Below, piece after piece: positions 17,721-28,837 of a DNA stretch of 64,000 bases. Every line of letters starts with the position of its first letter. Within the stretch, counting starts at the first letter, position 1. Origin of the DNA: Aurantibacter aestuarii (lineage in GTDB: Bacteria; Bacteroidota; Bacteroidia; Flavobacteriales; Flavobacteriaceae). A program made the translations under genes and the position numbers. Under the pieces are notes generated by a model. That model worked only from the letters and a program-made list of their open reading frames with translations, was not told the origin of the DNA and ran no database searches. The stretch is from contig NZ_PXOQ01000007.1 of assembly GCF_003008425.1 (NCBI RefSeq), positions 830,419 to 894,418 of the forward strand, read 5' to 3'.

Positions 17721-20027
17721 ATGAGTAAACAAAACAGACGTCGTGAAGCCTTAGTATATCACGCTAAACCTACACCAGGTAAAATAAAAGTTGTTCCTAC
17801 AAAAAAATATGCTTCTCAGCGAGATTTGGCTTTGGCTTATTCTCCCGGCGTTGCAGAACCTTGTTTGGAAATTGCTAAAGACGTCAATAATGTTTATAAA
17901 TACACTACAAAAGGTAATTTAGTAGCTGTAATTACAAATGGTACTGCTGTGTTAGGTCTTGGGAATATTGGACCCGAAGCCTCTAAACCCGTTATGGAAG
18001 GGAAAGGTTTGTTATTTAAAATCTTCGCAGACATAGATGTTTTTGATATTGAAATAAATACAGAAGACCCAGAAGAATTTATTAAAACGGTTAAAAACAT
18101 TGCGCCAACATTTGGAGGAATTAATTTAGAAGACATTAAGGCTCCAGAAGCTTTTGAAATTGAAAGACGTCTTAAGGATGAACTGGATATTCCAGTTATG
18201 CATGATGATCAGCATGGTACTGCAATCATTTCATCAGCAGCATTACTGAATGCTTTAGAATTAGCAGATAAAGATATTGCAACAATAAAGCTAGTAGTTT
18301 CAGGAGCAGGTTCTGCAGCTATGGCATGTATAAAACTTTATGAAGCTTTAGGAGTACAACCTGAAAACGTTATTATGTTTGACGTTAATGGAGTGCTTCA
18401 TAAAAACAGAACCGATTTAACGGAAACACAAATGCATTTTGCGACAGACAAAGTGTATGCTAACCTAGCCGAAGCTATGGTGGACTCAGATGTGTTTTTA
18501 GGATTATCGGTTGGAGACATTGTAAGTCCTGAGATGTTACAATCCATGTCTGCAAATCCAATTGTTTTTGCTTTAGCCAATCCTACACCAGAAGTTAATT
18601 ACGAGATTGCATTAGCTTCTCGTCCCGATATAATTGTCGCAACTGGTCGAAGTGATAACCCTAATCAAGTTAACAATGTTTTAGGATTCCCATTTATTTT
18701 CCGTGGTGCTCTAGATGTTAGAGCGACTAAAATTAATGAGGAAATGAAAATGGCTGCGGTCATGGCATTGGCACAATTAGCTAAAGAGCCCGTACCAGAA
18801 CAGGTAAATATTGCCTATGGTGAAACCAGACTTACCTTTGGTAGAGACTACATAATTCCAAAACCTTTTGACCCAAGATTAATTGCAGAGTTGCCTCCTG
18901 CAGTAGCTAGAGCGGCTCAAGAAAGTGGTGTGGCTAAGGAGCCAATTGAAGATTTTGATAAATATAGAGAAGAACTTTTAAAACGATTAGGATCGGACAA
19001 TAAACTGGTTCGTTTATTAATGAATCGTGCACGAATAAATCCTAAGCGCGTTGTTTATACCGAAGCCGATCAGTTAGATGTTTTAAAAGCGGCACAAATA
19101 GCTTATGAAGAAGGTATTGCAATCCCAATTCTATTAGGTAGACGTGAAGCTATTGAAAAGCTAAAAGAAGAAATTGAGTTTGATGCTGAAGTTTTAATTA
19201 TCGATCCAAAATCGGATGAAGAATTAGAGCGTTTGGAAAAATATGCTCAAGCCTATTGGACTTCAAGACAGCGTAAAGGTATAAGTTTATACTCTGCGCA
19301 AAAACGTATGAGGGAACGTAACTACTTTGCTGCAATGATGGTAAATGAAGGTGATGCTGATGCTTTAATATCTGGATTTACACAAAGTTATCCTATGGTA
19401 GTAAAACCAATGCTAGAGCTTATTGGTATGGCTCCTGGGGCTTCACGAGTAGCAACAACAAACGTGATGATGACAGAAAGAGGACCATTATTTTTAAGTG
19501 ATACCTCAATAAATATAGATCCAAACGACAGGGATTTATCTCGTATAGCCTTAATGACAGCCCAAGTAGTTAGAATGTTTGGTATAGAACCTGTAATGGC
19601 TATGATTTCTTACTCTAACTTTGGGTCTTCCACTCATGAAAAAGCACATAAGGTTTCGGAAGCAGTAAATTATTTACATAAAAATTATCCCGATCTTATT
19701 GTTGATGGAGAATTACAAACGGATTTTGCTTTAAATTCTGAAATGCTTCAGGAGAAATTCCCATTTTCTAAATTAAATGGACGTAAGGTCAATAGTTTAA
19801 TTTTTCCAAATTTAGATTCTGCCAACATTACCTATAAATTATTGAAAGAATTAAATAAAGCAGAATCAATTGGACCTATTATGATGGGTATGCGTAAACC
19901 AGTACATATTTTGCAATTGGGAGCAAGTGTAGACGAAATGGTAAATATGACGGCAATAGCTGTAATAGATGCCCAGCAAAAAGAAAAAGCTTCCAACGAA
20001 AAAGCTTTAAAAATAAGCATGATTTAA
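17721..20027 (+). CDS. maeB: NADP-dependent malic enzyme with C-terminal phosphotransacetylase-like domain (MaeB type)
   Basis: A 768-residue two-domain enzyme. Residues 1 to about 420 form the malic enzyme part: [13 protein letters not shown], a [22 protein letters not shown] stretch, MHDDQHGTA and the nucleotide-binding [15 protein letters not shown]. Residues from about 430 to the end form a phosphate acetyl/butyryltransferase-like domain that is usually regulatory (acetyl-CoA sensing) rather than catalytic. It converts malate to pyruvate and CO2 with NADPH formation in the cytoplasm. The length and domain order are those of bacterial MaeB. The gene is monocistronic or leads into ruvA 87 bp later. 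Confidence 0.94.
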   Translation: MSKQNRRREALVYHAKPTPGKIKVVPTKKYASQRDLALAYSPGVAEPCLEIAKDVNNVYKYTTKGNLVAVITNGTAVLGLGNIGPEASKPVMEGKGLLFKIFADIDVFDIEINTEDPEEFIKTVKNIAPTFGGINLEDIKAPEAFEIERRLKDELDIPVMHDDQHGTAIISSAALLNALELADKDIATIKLVVSGAGSAAMACIKLYEALGVQPENVIMFDVNGVLHKNRTDLTETQMHFATDKVYANLAEAMVDSDVFLGLSVGDIVSPEMLQSMSANPIVFALANPTPEVNYEIALASRPDIIVATGRSDNPNQVNNVLGFPFIFRGALDVRATKINEEMKMAAVMALAQLAKEPVPEQVNIAYGETRLTFGRDYIIPKPFDPRLIAELPPAVARAAQESGVAKEPIEDFDKYREELLKRLGSDNKLVRLLMNRARINPKRVVYTEADQLDVLKAAQIAYEEGIAIPILLGRREAIEKLKEEIEFDAEVLIIDPKSDEELERLEKYAQAYWTSRQRKGISLYSAQKRMRERNYFAAMMVNEGDADALISGFTQSYPMVVKPMLELIGMAPGASRVATTNVMMTERGPLFLSDTSINIDPNDRDLSRIALMTAQVVRMFGIEPVMAMISYSNFGSSTHEKAHKVSEAVNYLHKNYPDLIVDGELQTDFALNSEMLQEKFPFSKLNGRKVNSLIFPNLDSANITYKLLKELNKAESIGPIMMGMRKPVHILQLGASVDEMVNMTAIAVIDAQQKEKASNEKALKISMI

Positions 20028-20114
20028 TAAATTCTTTAAGCTAAAATCTGTTTGTTTAAAATAAATTCAAAGTAAAAAAAAATGTGTAGTTTTATAATCT
20101 TAAAAAAAAGTTAA

Positions 20115-20696
20115 ATGATTACGCATTTAAAAGGGAAATTAGCTGAGAAAAATCCAACCCATGTGGTTATTGATTGCAATGGTATAGGCTACTTTGTTAA
20201 TATTTCACTTCATACATATTCTAAACTATCAGATAACGAAACTATCAAACTATATACGCATCTTCAGGTCAAAGAAGATGCCCATACGTTATATGGTTTT
20301 TCTTCATTAGCAGAAAGAGAAATCTTTAGACTCTTAATTTCCGTAAGTGGGATTGGTACTAATACAGCCAGAACTATGTTATCTTCTTTGTCTCCAAAGC
20401 AGGTAAGAGAAGGTATTGCTACGGAAGATGTTGCTCTAATCCAATCTATAAAAGGAATAGGTTTAAAAACAGCACAACGTGTTATTATAGATTTAAAAGA
20501 TAAAATTCTTAAAATTTACGATATCGATGAAGTTTCTGTTAAAGAAAGCAATACGAATAAAGAAGAAGCGTTATCTGCATTAGAAGTCCTTGGATTTAAT
20601 AAAAAACAAGCCGAAAAAGCTTTAGATAAAATAGTTGCAACACAACCGGAATCTAGCGTAGAACAATTAATAAAATTAGCCTTAAAAAATTTATAA
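20115..20696 (+). CDS. ruvA: Holliday junction branch migration protein RuvA
   Basis: A 193-residue protein of normal RuvA length. The N-terminal OB-fold (MITHLKGKLAEKNPTHVVIDCNGIGYFV) is followed by tandem helix-hairpin-helix motifs (VSGIGTNTARTML at about residue 76 and IKGIGLKTAQRVI at about 111) and the C-terminal RuvB-binding domain (about 145-193). RuvA tetramers hold the four-way junction while RuvB translocates it. The sprA start lies 6 bp downstream, an arrangement I recall as common in Flavobacteriia. Confidence 0.95.
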   Translation: MITHLKGKLAEKNPTHVVIDCNGIGYFVNISLHTYSKLSDNETIKLYTHLQVKEDAHTLYGFSSLAEREIFRLLISVSGIGTNTARTMLSSLSPKQVREGIATEDVALIQSIKGIGLKTAQRVIIDLKDKILKIYDIDEVSVKESNTNKEEALSALEVLGFNKKQAEKALDKIVATQPESSVEQLIKLALKNL

Positions 20697-20702
20697 TATA
20701 TC

Positions 20703-23700
20703 TTGAAAACAATTTTAAGCTTTTTTCAAAAATCTTTTCAGTCTGCGTTAACACTATTATTAGTAGTTGGTTCTGTTTTTTTAGTAACGGCACAAGAGGA
20801 TAATGAAATCGTTCAGGATTCTACAAAAACAACTTACAGTTTTAGCGAGTTATCTTTACCAAATCCTAATAGTATTCAGGCTAAATACACTTACGATCCT
20901 ATTACAGACCGCTATATTTATTCTGAAACTTTAGGAAATTTCAACATAAATTATCCTGTTATTTTAACGCCGCGACAATATCAGGAATTAGTAGATAGAG
21001 AAAATCTTCAAAGTTATTATAAAGACAAAATTAGCACTCTAGATGGTAATGATGAAGAAGCTGAAGAAAAGCGAAAAAATTTGCTTCCAGAATTTTATAT
21101 TAAATCAGGTTTATTTGAAAGTATATTTGGAGGCAATACCATAGAGTTTATTCCACAAGGATCTGTAGAAATTGACTTGGGTGTTTTGTTTACAAAACAA
21201 GATAATCCAACCTTTTCGCCACAAAATAGAAGTAACTTTACATTTGATTTTGATCAAAGAATAAGTCTAAGTTTACTAGGTAAAGTAGGAACCAGATTAC
21301 AAGTAAATGCAAATTACGACACACAGTCTACCTTCGATTTTCAGAATTTATTAAAATTAGAATACGCACCAACCGAAGATGATATCATTCAAAAAATTGA
21401 AGTTGGTAATGTTAGCATGCCTCTTAATTCATCATTAATTACGGGTGCACAAAGCTTATTTGGAGTAAAGACAGAACTTCAGTTTGGAAAAACCAGAGTT
21501 ACTGGGGTTTTTTCTGAACAACGTTCCGATTCTAGAACTGTGGTTGCTCAAGGAGGAGGAACTGTAGAAGAGTTTGATTTTTTTATTAGAGATTATGACG
21601 AAAACAGACACTATTTCTTGGCACAGTACTTTAGAGAGAATTATGATCAAGCTTTAGAGAATTTCCCATTTATAAACTCTAATATTCAAATTACAAGAGC
21701 AGAAGTTTGGGTAACCAATAGAACTAACAGAACAGAGAATGTAAGAAATCTTGTTGCTTTAGAAGATTTAGGGGAATCTGAAAATTTAGGAAACCCTAAT
21801 GTTTCTGTAACTGCGGGACCAAATGCTTTTCCAAATAATGCCAATAACCGTTTGGATCCTACTAATATAGGTGGCGGTGGTTCCCAGTTAAATCAAAATA
21901 TTCGTGAAATAGCAACTGCACAAAACGGATTTAATTATAGTGGTGTCAATGAAGGTTTTGATTATTCAAAACTTGAAAATGCAAGACAATTACAGCAAGG
22001 ACAGGACTACATATTAAATACTCAGTTAGGTTATATTTCTTTAAATCAACGATTAAATAATGATGAAGTTTTAGCGGTAGCATATCAGTTTACCGCAGGT
22101 GGACGTGTGTATCAGGTTGGAGAATTTGCTAATGATGGAGTTAATGCAACAGATGTACAGACCAATACTCAGGGTCAAACCACTCAAGTGACAAACAATG
22201 CTTTAGTAGTAAAACAATTAAAAAGTAGTATTACAAGTGTAGAGCGACCAACTTGGGATTTAATGATGAAAAACATCTATGATACAGGTGCATTTCAATT
22301 ATCTCAAGACGACTTTAGACTTAACATTTTCTATAACGAATCTGCGCCATTAAACTACATTACGCCAGTGGCAGGCACACCTTTTGGAACCACATTTAAT
22401 GGCAAACCAATTCAAGAAACTACACTTTTAAAACTTTTTGGATTAGATCGTTTAAATTTTAATAACGACCCTCAATCTGGTGGAGATGGTTTTTTTGACT
22501 TCGTTCCTGGAGTGACGGTTTTAACTCAAAATGGTAAAATTATCTTCACTAAAGCAGAACCTTTTGGGCGTTACTTATTTGATGTATTAGATGACGATGG
22601 TAACCCAACAGATAATGAAACAGATTACGAAAACAATACGTTTAACCCTAACCAGGCCAAGTATGTATATGATTTGTTATACGAGTCGACAAAAACAGGT
22701 GCTTTAGATGAAGTTGAAAAAAATAAGTTTCAAATAAAAGGTCGCTATAAGTCTGAAGCTGGAGACGGAATTCCAATTGGAGGTTTTAATGTTCCAAGAG
22801 GATCTGTTAAGGTTACTGCGGGAGGACGTGTTTTAGTAGAAGGTGTCGATTATACCGTAAATTACCAATTAGGTCGTGTAAATATTATCGATCCAGCTTT
22901 AAAAGCGTCAAACATTCCTATTGAAGTTTCAACAGAAAATAATTCTATTTTTGGACAACAGACCAAGCGTTTTTCTGGGATTAATGTAGAACATCAGTTT
23001 AACGAAAATTTTGTTTTAGGAGGAACTTTTATCAATTTAAGTGAACGACCTATTACTCAAAAAGCCAATTACAATTCAGAACCTATTAATAACACTATTT
23101 TTGGTTTAAACGGTAACTATTCAACTGAAGTGCCATTTTTTAGTCGACTGGCTAACATGTTACCAAACGTGGATACCGATGCACCATCTAATTTATCAGT
23201 TAGAGGTGAATTTGCTTATTTACTGCCTGGAGCTCCAAAAGGAACCGATTTTAATGGAGAGGCTACATCATATATAGACGATTTTGAAGGTTCACAGACC
23301 GGAATAGACTTAAAATCACCACAATCTTGGAGTATTTCAAGTCGACCATTAAATTTAAATGGAACTACAGCTTTTGATGATAATGGCATTGAAAACGGTT
23401 ATGGTAGGGCTTTATTAAACTGGTATACAATAGACCAAATATTTTATTCTAGTAATCGACCAGGAGGAATAACCGATGATGATGTTTCTGGTTTTTATAA
23501 TAGTAGAGTTTTTATAAACGAATTATTCCCACAGCAGGATGTAGCTCAAGGTCAAACAACCGTATTAAATACGTTAGATTTAAGTTATTATCCAACAGAA
23601 AGAGGTCCATATAATTTTCAGCCAGGATCGGAAAATAATGTCTTAACCAACCCTAATAATAGCTGGGCAGGTATTACTAGACAAATCACTTCATCAGATT

Positions 23701-26700
23701 TTGAACAGGCCAATGTAGAGTATATCGAATTCTGGTTACAAGACCCATTTCAGGAAAATCCATCAAACACTGGTGGTCAATTAGTTATTAATTTGGGTAA
23801 CATTTCTGAAGATATTTTAAAAGATGGTCGTAAACAATATGAAAACGGTCTACCTCAGGATGGTAATATCTCATTATTGCAACCAACGGATTATCAATCT
23901 GTAGTGCCATTAAATCAATCTTTAATATACGCATTCGACACTACAGGGGAACAAAGAGATAATCAAGACGTTGGTTATGATGGTTATGATGATGCTGAAG
24001 AGGCAAGTTTATTCCCAAGTAGTTTCTCTGGGTTATTAGATCCGGCAAACGATAACTACCAATATTACCTTGGTGCAGAAGGAAATGTTTTAGAACGTTA
24101 TAAAAGGTACAATGGTTTACAAGGTAATTCACCAGATAATTTAAGTGATACCGATAGAGGTTCTACAACATTCCCAGATGTAGAAGATGTTAACCGAGAT
24201 AACACAATGAATACCATTGATAGTTATTTTGAATATAAAATGAACATCTCACCTGCATCTTTAAATTTAAATACAAATGAGTTTATTGTAGACTCTAAAA
24301 CGGTAACTCGTTTTTTACCAGATGGTTCAGATATAGCCGTAAACTGGTATCAATTTAGAATTCCGGTAACAGTACCATTATCTACTTATGATGATCCTGC
24401 AATTCCAGAATATAGCAGAGTTGGTGGAATTACAGATTTTAGATCTATTCGTTTTGCACGTGTTTATCTTAATCAGTTTACAACACAAACCACCATGCGT
24501 TTTGGAACTTTTGATTTGGTAAGAAGTGATTGGAGACGTTACACTAGAGATTTAGCCGATTCTAGTCAGCCTCAATCGGATGCCGATTTTAACATAGGTG
24601 TAGTTAGTGCGCAAGTAAACGACGGAAATTATATTTCTCCACCTGGTGTAGTACCAGAACAGGTTAATAATAATAACACCATTGTAGATCAAAATGAACA
24701 ATCTTTAGTGGTTGGTGTTTGTGATTTACCTGTTGCAGACTCTAGAGCTGTTTTTAAAAATATTGATGTTGATATGCGTCAGTATAAAAAACTTAGAATG
24801 TTTATTCATGCTGAAGCTAATTTAGACTCTGGCGTATCACTGTCTGATAATGAAATGGTTGGATTTATAAGAATGGGTAACGATTTAACTCAAAACTATT
24901 ATCAGATTGAAGTTCCTTTATCAGTATCTTCAATTAATCCTTCTTCAGCAGAAGGTTACTGGCCCGAAGTTAATGAGATTAATTTACCTTTAGAGTTATT
25001 ACAACGTATAAAAGCTTTAGGGATTAGTACGGGAACCCTTACAAATCCAGACGCAACGTTTTATGATGTAATAAACAACGAAGCCGTACCAATAACGGGA
25101 ACAGAATTTCAAAATTATGTTACAGGACAGCAACGTATTGCCATAAAAGGTAATCCAAACTTTGGGGCTATTCGTACACTTATGGTTGGTGTTAAAAATG
25201 CTTCAAACGGGACTATTTGTGGAGATGCTTGGTTTAATGAATTACGACTTTCAGAATTAGATAACGAAGGTGGCTGGGCAGCAGTTTTAAGTGTAGATAC
25301 CAATTTTGCAGATTTTGCCAATGTAAGCGCAAGTGGACGAATGAGTACTGCAGGTTTTGGAGCCATAGATCAAGGTCCAAACCAAAGAAGCCGTGAAGAT
25401 GTTAAGCAGTACGATATGGTAACCAACGTAAATCTAGGACAACTTTTGCCTAAAAAATGGGGTATTCAGGTGCCATTTAATTATGGTCAAGGTGTGGAAG
25501 TTATTACACCAGAATTTGATGAGCAATACAAAGATATACCGCTTCAAACAAGAATTGATAACGCCACAAGCGAAGCTGAAAGAACTGCAATTAGAGAACA
25601 GTCGGAAGATTATACAAAAAGACAAAGTATAAATTTTATAGGTGTTAAGAAAAATAGAACCGGAGACGCAAAACCACAACCGTACGATATAGAAAATTTC
25701 ACCTTTAATTATTCATATAACAAAGAGTTTCATAGAGATTTTGAAATTGAAAGTTCTCAAAATAAACAATTAAGAACTGGAGTTAACTATGCATATAGTT
25801 TTCAACCAAAAAGTATTGAGCCATTTAAGAAAAACGACTCTTTATTTACTGGAAAGTACTGGAAGCTTTTAAAAGAATTCAACTTCAATCCTTTACCGTC
25901 TTCTGTAGCTGTAAATACAGATATTTTAAGACAATTTAATCGTCAGAAATTTAGAGATTTAGATTTAGGCGGAGATAATATAGCAATTGAAGAGCTTTTT
26001 AGAAGAAATTATACTTTTGACTTTCAATATAATGTGAACTGGAATCTAACAAAAGCTTTAAGTTTAAACTTTTCAGCAGCAAACAATAATATTGTTAGAA
26101 ATTATTTTAAAAACGATTTAATAATTAATGGAGAACAAGATCCAACTTTAGGGATTTATGATGGACTGTTCGATTTTGGGGATCCAAACCGACAATTCCA
26201 GTCTTTAGGAGTGAACTATGAAATTCCAATTAATAAAATACCAACCTTTGAATTTATTAATGCAACCTATTCTTATATGGGAGAATTCCAATGGGAAAAA
26301 GGGTCAGACTTATTTGGAGAAATTGAGTTAGATGGATTAACTTATGATTTAGGTAATGCCATATCAAATGGTAGTACGCATACCCTAAACTCCACTTTAG
26401 ATATGAAAAAGCTTTACAAGTATCTTAACATTAAAAAATCTAAACTTGTAAATCGTGGAGCTAACCAAAACATACAGCCAAAAGCTAAAGCAGCGCCAGG
26501 ACTTCCTGAAGCATCTTCTACAACAGAACAAAAAATTGCAGCACCAAAAAATAAGCAAAAAGGCTCTAAATTAGGTAATTTCGGAATTGGTTTATTAACA
26601 AGTATAAAACAAATTCAAATTAATTATTCTGAAAATAGCGGAACTTTTTTACCAGGTTATTTAAATACTCCAGGTTTTATTGGGACATTTAAACCAACGG

Positions 26701-27965
26701 TAGGCTATACTTTTGGTAGCCAAAGTGATATTAGAAATTTTGCAGCAAGAAATGGGTACTTAACTCAGTTCCCAGAATTTAATCAACAATACACAGTAAA
26801 CAAAACAAAAGATTTGCAGTTAGCTGCAAGCTTAGAGCCTTTTGACGACTTTAAAGTTGACATTATTGGTAGCAGAACTTTAGCTAATAATTATGCAGAA
26901 AACTATATCGTTCAGGATATTGAAAATAACGGAGATTTAGAGTACCAATCTTTAACTCCAAATGAATTTGGTAATTTCGCTATATCTACTTTAACCATTG
27001 CAACTGCATTTAGTGCTAGCGACGAAGTAGAGTCTGAAGCTTTTACCGAGTTTAGAAAAAACAGATTAATAATTGCCCGACGTTTAGCGGCAGAAAAAGG
27101 GATAGATGTAAATAACCCAAATAATTTGGATGCTGAAGGTTATCCTAAAGGTTTTGGAAAAAATAATCAGGCAGTATTATTACCTGCATTTGCGAGTGCT
27201 TACTCTGGACAAGATGCAGGCAAAGTAAAATTGGGTGCTTTTAAAAGTACACCTTTACCTAACTGGGATGTTAAGTATACAGGTTTTATGAAGATGAAAT
27301 GGTTTAAAAAGAATTTTAAAAGATTCTCGTTAACTCATGGGTACCGATCTAATTATACCATAAACCAGTTTAGAAATAACCTAAATTATGAAGACATAGA
27401 TTTTTCTGTAGATTATGATTCGCAACCAAGAGATGTATTAGATCAGGCTGGAAATTATAAAAATGAAGAATTGTATAGTAATATTACCATTACCGAAATG
27501 TTCTCGCCATTAGTGAGATTAGATTTTGAAATGAAAAATTCTATAAAAATATTAGCAGAAATTCAGAAAGACCGCTTGTTAACACTAAGTTTTGATAATA
27601 ATTTAATGACTGAGATTCAAGGTCAGGAATATAAATTAGGGTTAGGTTACCGAATAAAAGACGTAACCATTCGATCTAAAATCGCAGGACCTAAAAAGAA
27701 AATAGTAAGCGATTTAAATATGAAAGCAGATGTCTCTGTAAGGAATAATAAAACCATTGTGAGATATCTAGATTTAGATAATAATCAAATTACTAATGGT
27801 CAGACACTTTATGGTGCAAAATTTAATGCCGATTACGCATTTAGTAGAAATTTAACCGCCATATTTTATTTTGATTATACGTTTTCAGAATATGCAATCT
27901 CTACTGCTTTCCCACAAACGACGATACGTTCTGGGTTAACACTTAGATATAATTTTGGAAATTAA
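20703..27965 (+). CDS. sprA: Type IX secretion outer-membrane translocon SprA (Sov)
   Basis: A 2420-residue protein starting at TTG, with a signal peptide (to about residue 30, ending VTAQ) and many amphipathic strands, ending in the outer-membrane-type YNFGN. Size and features match SprA, the giant 36-strand barrel through which type IX secretion cargo crosses the outer membrane. It also serves gliding motility in Flavobacteriia. The early motif LPEFYIKSGLFESIFGGNTIEFIPQGSVEIDLG region (residues about 129-160) and the repeated plug-like segments are family marks. A cargo of this system, the amylase at 33070-35973, is encoded nearby. The TTG start is favoured because it begins the signal peptide directly. 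Confidence 0.95.
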   Translation: MKTILSFFQKSFQSALTLLLVVGSVFLVTAQEDNEIVQDSTKTTYSFSELSLPNPNSIQAKYTYDPITDRYIYSETLGNFNINYPVILTPRQYQELVDRENLQSYYKDKISTLDGNDEEAEEKRKNLLPEFYIKSGLFESIFGGNTIEFIPQGSVEIDLGVLFTKQDNPTFSPQNRSNFTFDFDQRISLSLLGKVGTRLQVNANYDTQSTFDFQNLLKLEYAPTEDDIIQKIEVGNVSMPLNSSLITGAQSLFGVKTELQFGKTRVTGVFSEQRSDSRTVVAQGGGTVEEFDFFIRDYDENRHYFLAQYFRENYDQALENFPFINSNIQITRAEVWVTNRTNRTENVRNLVALEDLGESENLGNPNVSVTAGPNAFPNNANNRLDPTNIGGGGSQLNQNIREIATAQNGFNYSGVNEGFDYSKLENARQLQQGQDYILNTQLGYISLNQRLNNDEVLAVAYQFTAGGRVYQVGEFANDGVNATDVQTNTQGQTTQVTNNALVVKQLKSSITSVERPTWDLMMKNIYDTGAFQLSQDDFRLNIFYNESAPLNYITPVAGTPFGTTFNGKPIQETTLLKLFGLDRLNFNNDPQSGGDGFFDFVPGVTVLTQNGKIIFTKAEPFGRYLFDVLDDDGNPTDNETDYENNTFNPNQAKYVYDLLYESTKTGALDEVEKNKFQIKGRYKSEAGDGIPIGGFNVPRGSVKVTAGGRVLVEGVDYTVNYQLGRVNIIDPALKASNIPIEVSTENNSIFGQQTKRFSGINVEHQFNENFVLGGTFINLSERPITQKANYNSEPINNTIFGLNGNYSTEVPFFSRLANMLPNVDTDAPSNLSVRGEFAYLLPGAPKGTDFNGEATSYIDDFEGSQTGIDLKSPQSWSISSRPLNLNGTTAFDDNGIENGYGRALLNWYTIDQIFYSSNRPGGITDDDVSGFYNSRVFINELFPQQDVAQGQTTVLNTLDLSYYPTERGPYNFQPGSENNVLTNPNNSWAGITRQITSSDFEQANVEYIEFWLQDPFQENPSNTGGQLVINLGNISEDILKDGRKQYENGLPQDGNISLLQPTDYQSVVPLNQSLIYAFDTTGEQRDNQDVGYDGYDDAEEASLFPSSFSGLLDPANDNYQYYLGAEGNVLERYKRYNGLQGNSPDNLSDTDRGSTTFPDVEDVNRDNTMNTIDSYFEYKMNISPASLNLNTNEFIVDSKTVTRFLPDGSDIAVNWYQFRIPVTVPLSTYDDPAIPEYSRVGGITDFRSIRFARVYLNQFTTQTTMRFGTFDLVRSDWRRYTRDLADSSQPQSDADFNIGVVSAQVNDGNYISPPGVVPEQVNNNNTIVDQNEQSLVVGVCDLPVADSRAVFKNIDVDMRQYKKLRMFIHAEANLDSGVSLSDNEMVGFIRMGNDLTQNYYQIEVPLSVSSINPSSAEGYWPEVNEINLPLELLQRIKALGISTGTLTNPDATFYDVINNEAVPITGTEFQNYVTGQQRIAIKGNPNFGAIRTLMVGVKNASNGTICGDAWFNELRLSELDNEGGWAAVLSVDTNFADFANVSASGRMSTAGFGAIDQGPNQRSREDVKQYDMVTNVNLGQLLPKKWGIQVPFNYGQGVEVITPEFDEQYKDIPLQTRIDNATSEAERTAIREQSEDYTKRQSINFIGVKKNRTGDAKPQPYDIENFTFNYSYNKEFHRDFEIESSQNKQLRTGVNYAYSFQPKSIEPFKKNDSLFTGKYWKLLKEFNFNPLPSSVAVNTDILRQFNRQKFRDLDLGGDNIAIEELFRRNYTFDFQYNVNWNLTKALSLNFSAANNNIVRNYFKNDLIINGEQDPTLGIYDGLFDFGDPNRQFQSLGVNYEIPINKIPTFEFINATYSYMGEFQWEKGSDLFGEIELDGLTYDLGNAISNGSTHTLNSTLDMKKLYKYLNIKKSKLVNRGANQNIQPKAKAAPGLPEASSTTEQKIAAPKNKQKGSKLGNFGIGLLTSIKQIQINYSENSGTFLPGYLNTPGFIGTFKPTVGYTFGSQSDIRNFAARNGYLTQFPEFNQQYTVNKTKDLQLAASLEPFDDFKVDIIGSRTLANNYAENYIVQDIENNGDLEYQSLTPNEFGNFAISTLTIATAFSASDEVESEAFTEFRKNRLIIARRLAAEKGIDVNNPNNLDAEGYPKGFGKNNQAVLLPAFASAYSGQDAGKVKLGAFKSTPLPNWDVKYTGFMKMKWFKKNFKRFSLTHGYRSNYTINQFRNNLNYEDIDFSVDYDSQPRDVLDQAGNYKNEELYSNITITEMFSPLVRLDFEMKNSIKILAEIQKDRLLTLSFDNNLMTEIQGQEYKLGLGYRIKDVTIRSKIAGPKKKIVSDLNMKADVSVRNNKTIVRYLDLDNNQITNGQTLYGAKFNADYAFSRNLTAIFYFDYTFSEYAISTAFPQTTIRSGLTLRYNFGN

Positions 27966-27998
27966 TAGCACAACAATTAAAAATCAATAAACTTTAAA

Positions 27999-28006
27999 TA
28001 CATTTG
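27999..28006 (+). promoter_or_regulatory. Putative gcvH promoter -7 element
   Basis: TACATTTG matches TAnnTTTG and lies 21 bp before the gcvH start. No clear -33 TTTG is present at the right distance. Confidence 0.4.
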
Positions 28007-28026
28007 CAAAAACAAATACAAAAAGC

Positions 28027-28407
28027 ATGAATATACCAGCAGAACTAAAATACACTAAAGACCACGAATGGATTAAAGTAGACGGTGATATCATTACTGT
28101 AGGAATTACAGATTTCGCACAAAGTGAATTAGGTGATATTGTTTATGTAGAAGTAGAAACCGTTGATGAGACTTTAGAAGCTGAAGAAGTTTTTGGAACC
28201 GTAGAAGCTGTTAAAACAGTATCTGATTTATTTTTACCAGTTTCTGGGGAAATTATTGAGTTTAATGAGGCTTTAGAAGATGATCCAGAACTAGTAAATT
28301 CTGATCCTTATGGTGCAGGATGGATGGTTAAAGTAAAAGTATCTGACGTATCAGAATTAGACAACCTTATATCGGCAGATGATTATAAAGCTATTATTGG
28401 CGCGTAA
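28027..28407 (+). CDS. gcvH: Glycine cleavage system H protein
   Basis: A 126-residue lipoyl carrier protein of standard length. The lipoylation site is visible as the Lys of [13 protein letters not shown] (about residue 64), set in the usual GDIVYVEV / ESVKAVSD-type fold. It shuttles the aminomethyl group between the P, T and L proteins of the glycine cleavage complex in the cytoplasm; no other gcv genes are in the window. The end overlaps the downstream VanZ-like gene by 29 bp in another frame. Confidence 0.95.
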   Translation: MNIPAELKYTKDHEWIKVDGDIITVGITDFAQSELGDIVYVEVETVDETLEAEEVFGTVEAVKTVSDLFLPVSGEIIEFNEALEDDPELVNSDPYGAGWMVKVKVSDVSELDNLISADDYKAIIGA

Positions 28408-28771
28408 AAATAAAATTGCACTAATTAGTATTATTTACACTGCTTTGTTAATGTATCTTTCTTTAGATACTTTAAAAACGAGCATGAAATTACCAAGCCA
28501 AAGCGACAAACTTTTTCACGCTTTGGCTTATTTTATATTTACTTTTTTCTGGTGGGTTACGATTTATTCATTTTTAAAAGTTTCTTTTAAAAAAACAATA
28601 ATTATTGCTTCCTTTTGGTCTCTTTTGTTTGGGATTTTAATTGAATTTCTTCAACATTTTTTAACCGCTAATCGTCAAGGAGATATTTTAGATATTTTAG
28701 CTAATGCTTTAGGCACATTATTTGCTATATTAATAATAAATATTTTCATTTTAAAGACCGTTAAAAGTTAA
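28379..28771 (+). CDS. VanZ-like small membrane protein
   Basis: A 130-residue protein with about four hydrophobic helices and the VanZ-family motif [18 protein letters not shown] (about residue 40) followed later by [28 protein letters not shown]. The family is named for a teicoplanin-resistance protein, but the housekeeping copies have no established function. The ATG at 28379 overlaps gcvH; an in-frame TTG at 28397 would shorten the overlap. I see this placement next to gcvH as translational coupling rather than a frameshift, because both proteins look complete. Confidence 0.83.
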   Translation: MIIKLLLARKNKIALISIIYTALLMYLSLDTLKTSMKLPSQSDKLFHALAYFIFTFFWWVTIYSFLKVSFKKTIIIASFWSLLFGILIEFLQHFLTANRQGDILDILANALGTLFAILIINIFILKTVKS

Positions 28772-28777
28772 AGGAAC

Positions 28778-28810
28778 TTTGTTTTTTTCATAAATAAATA
28801 GTTATTTTAG
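28778..28810 (+). promoter_or_regulatory. Predicted promoter of the TonB gene
   Basis: TTTG at 28778-28781 and TATTTTAG at 28803-28810 (7 of 8 to TAnnTTTG) are spaced 21 bp apart, 27 bp before the TonB start codon. Confidence 0.5.
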
Positions 28811-28837
28811 CATTCGGTATAAAACTTAATTAAAATT

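Noticed and set aside
28379-28407. Frameshift joining gcvH and the VanZ-like gene
   Set aside because: Both proteins look full length and belong to unrelated families, so simple overlap explains the arrangement.
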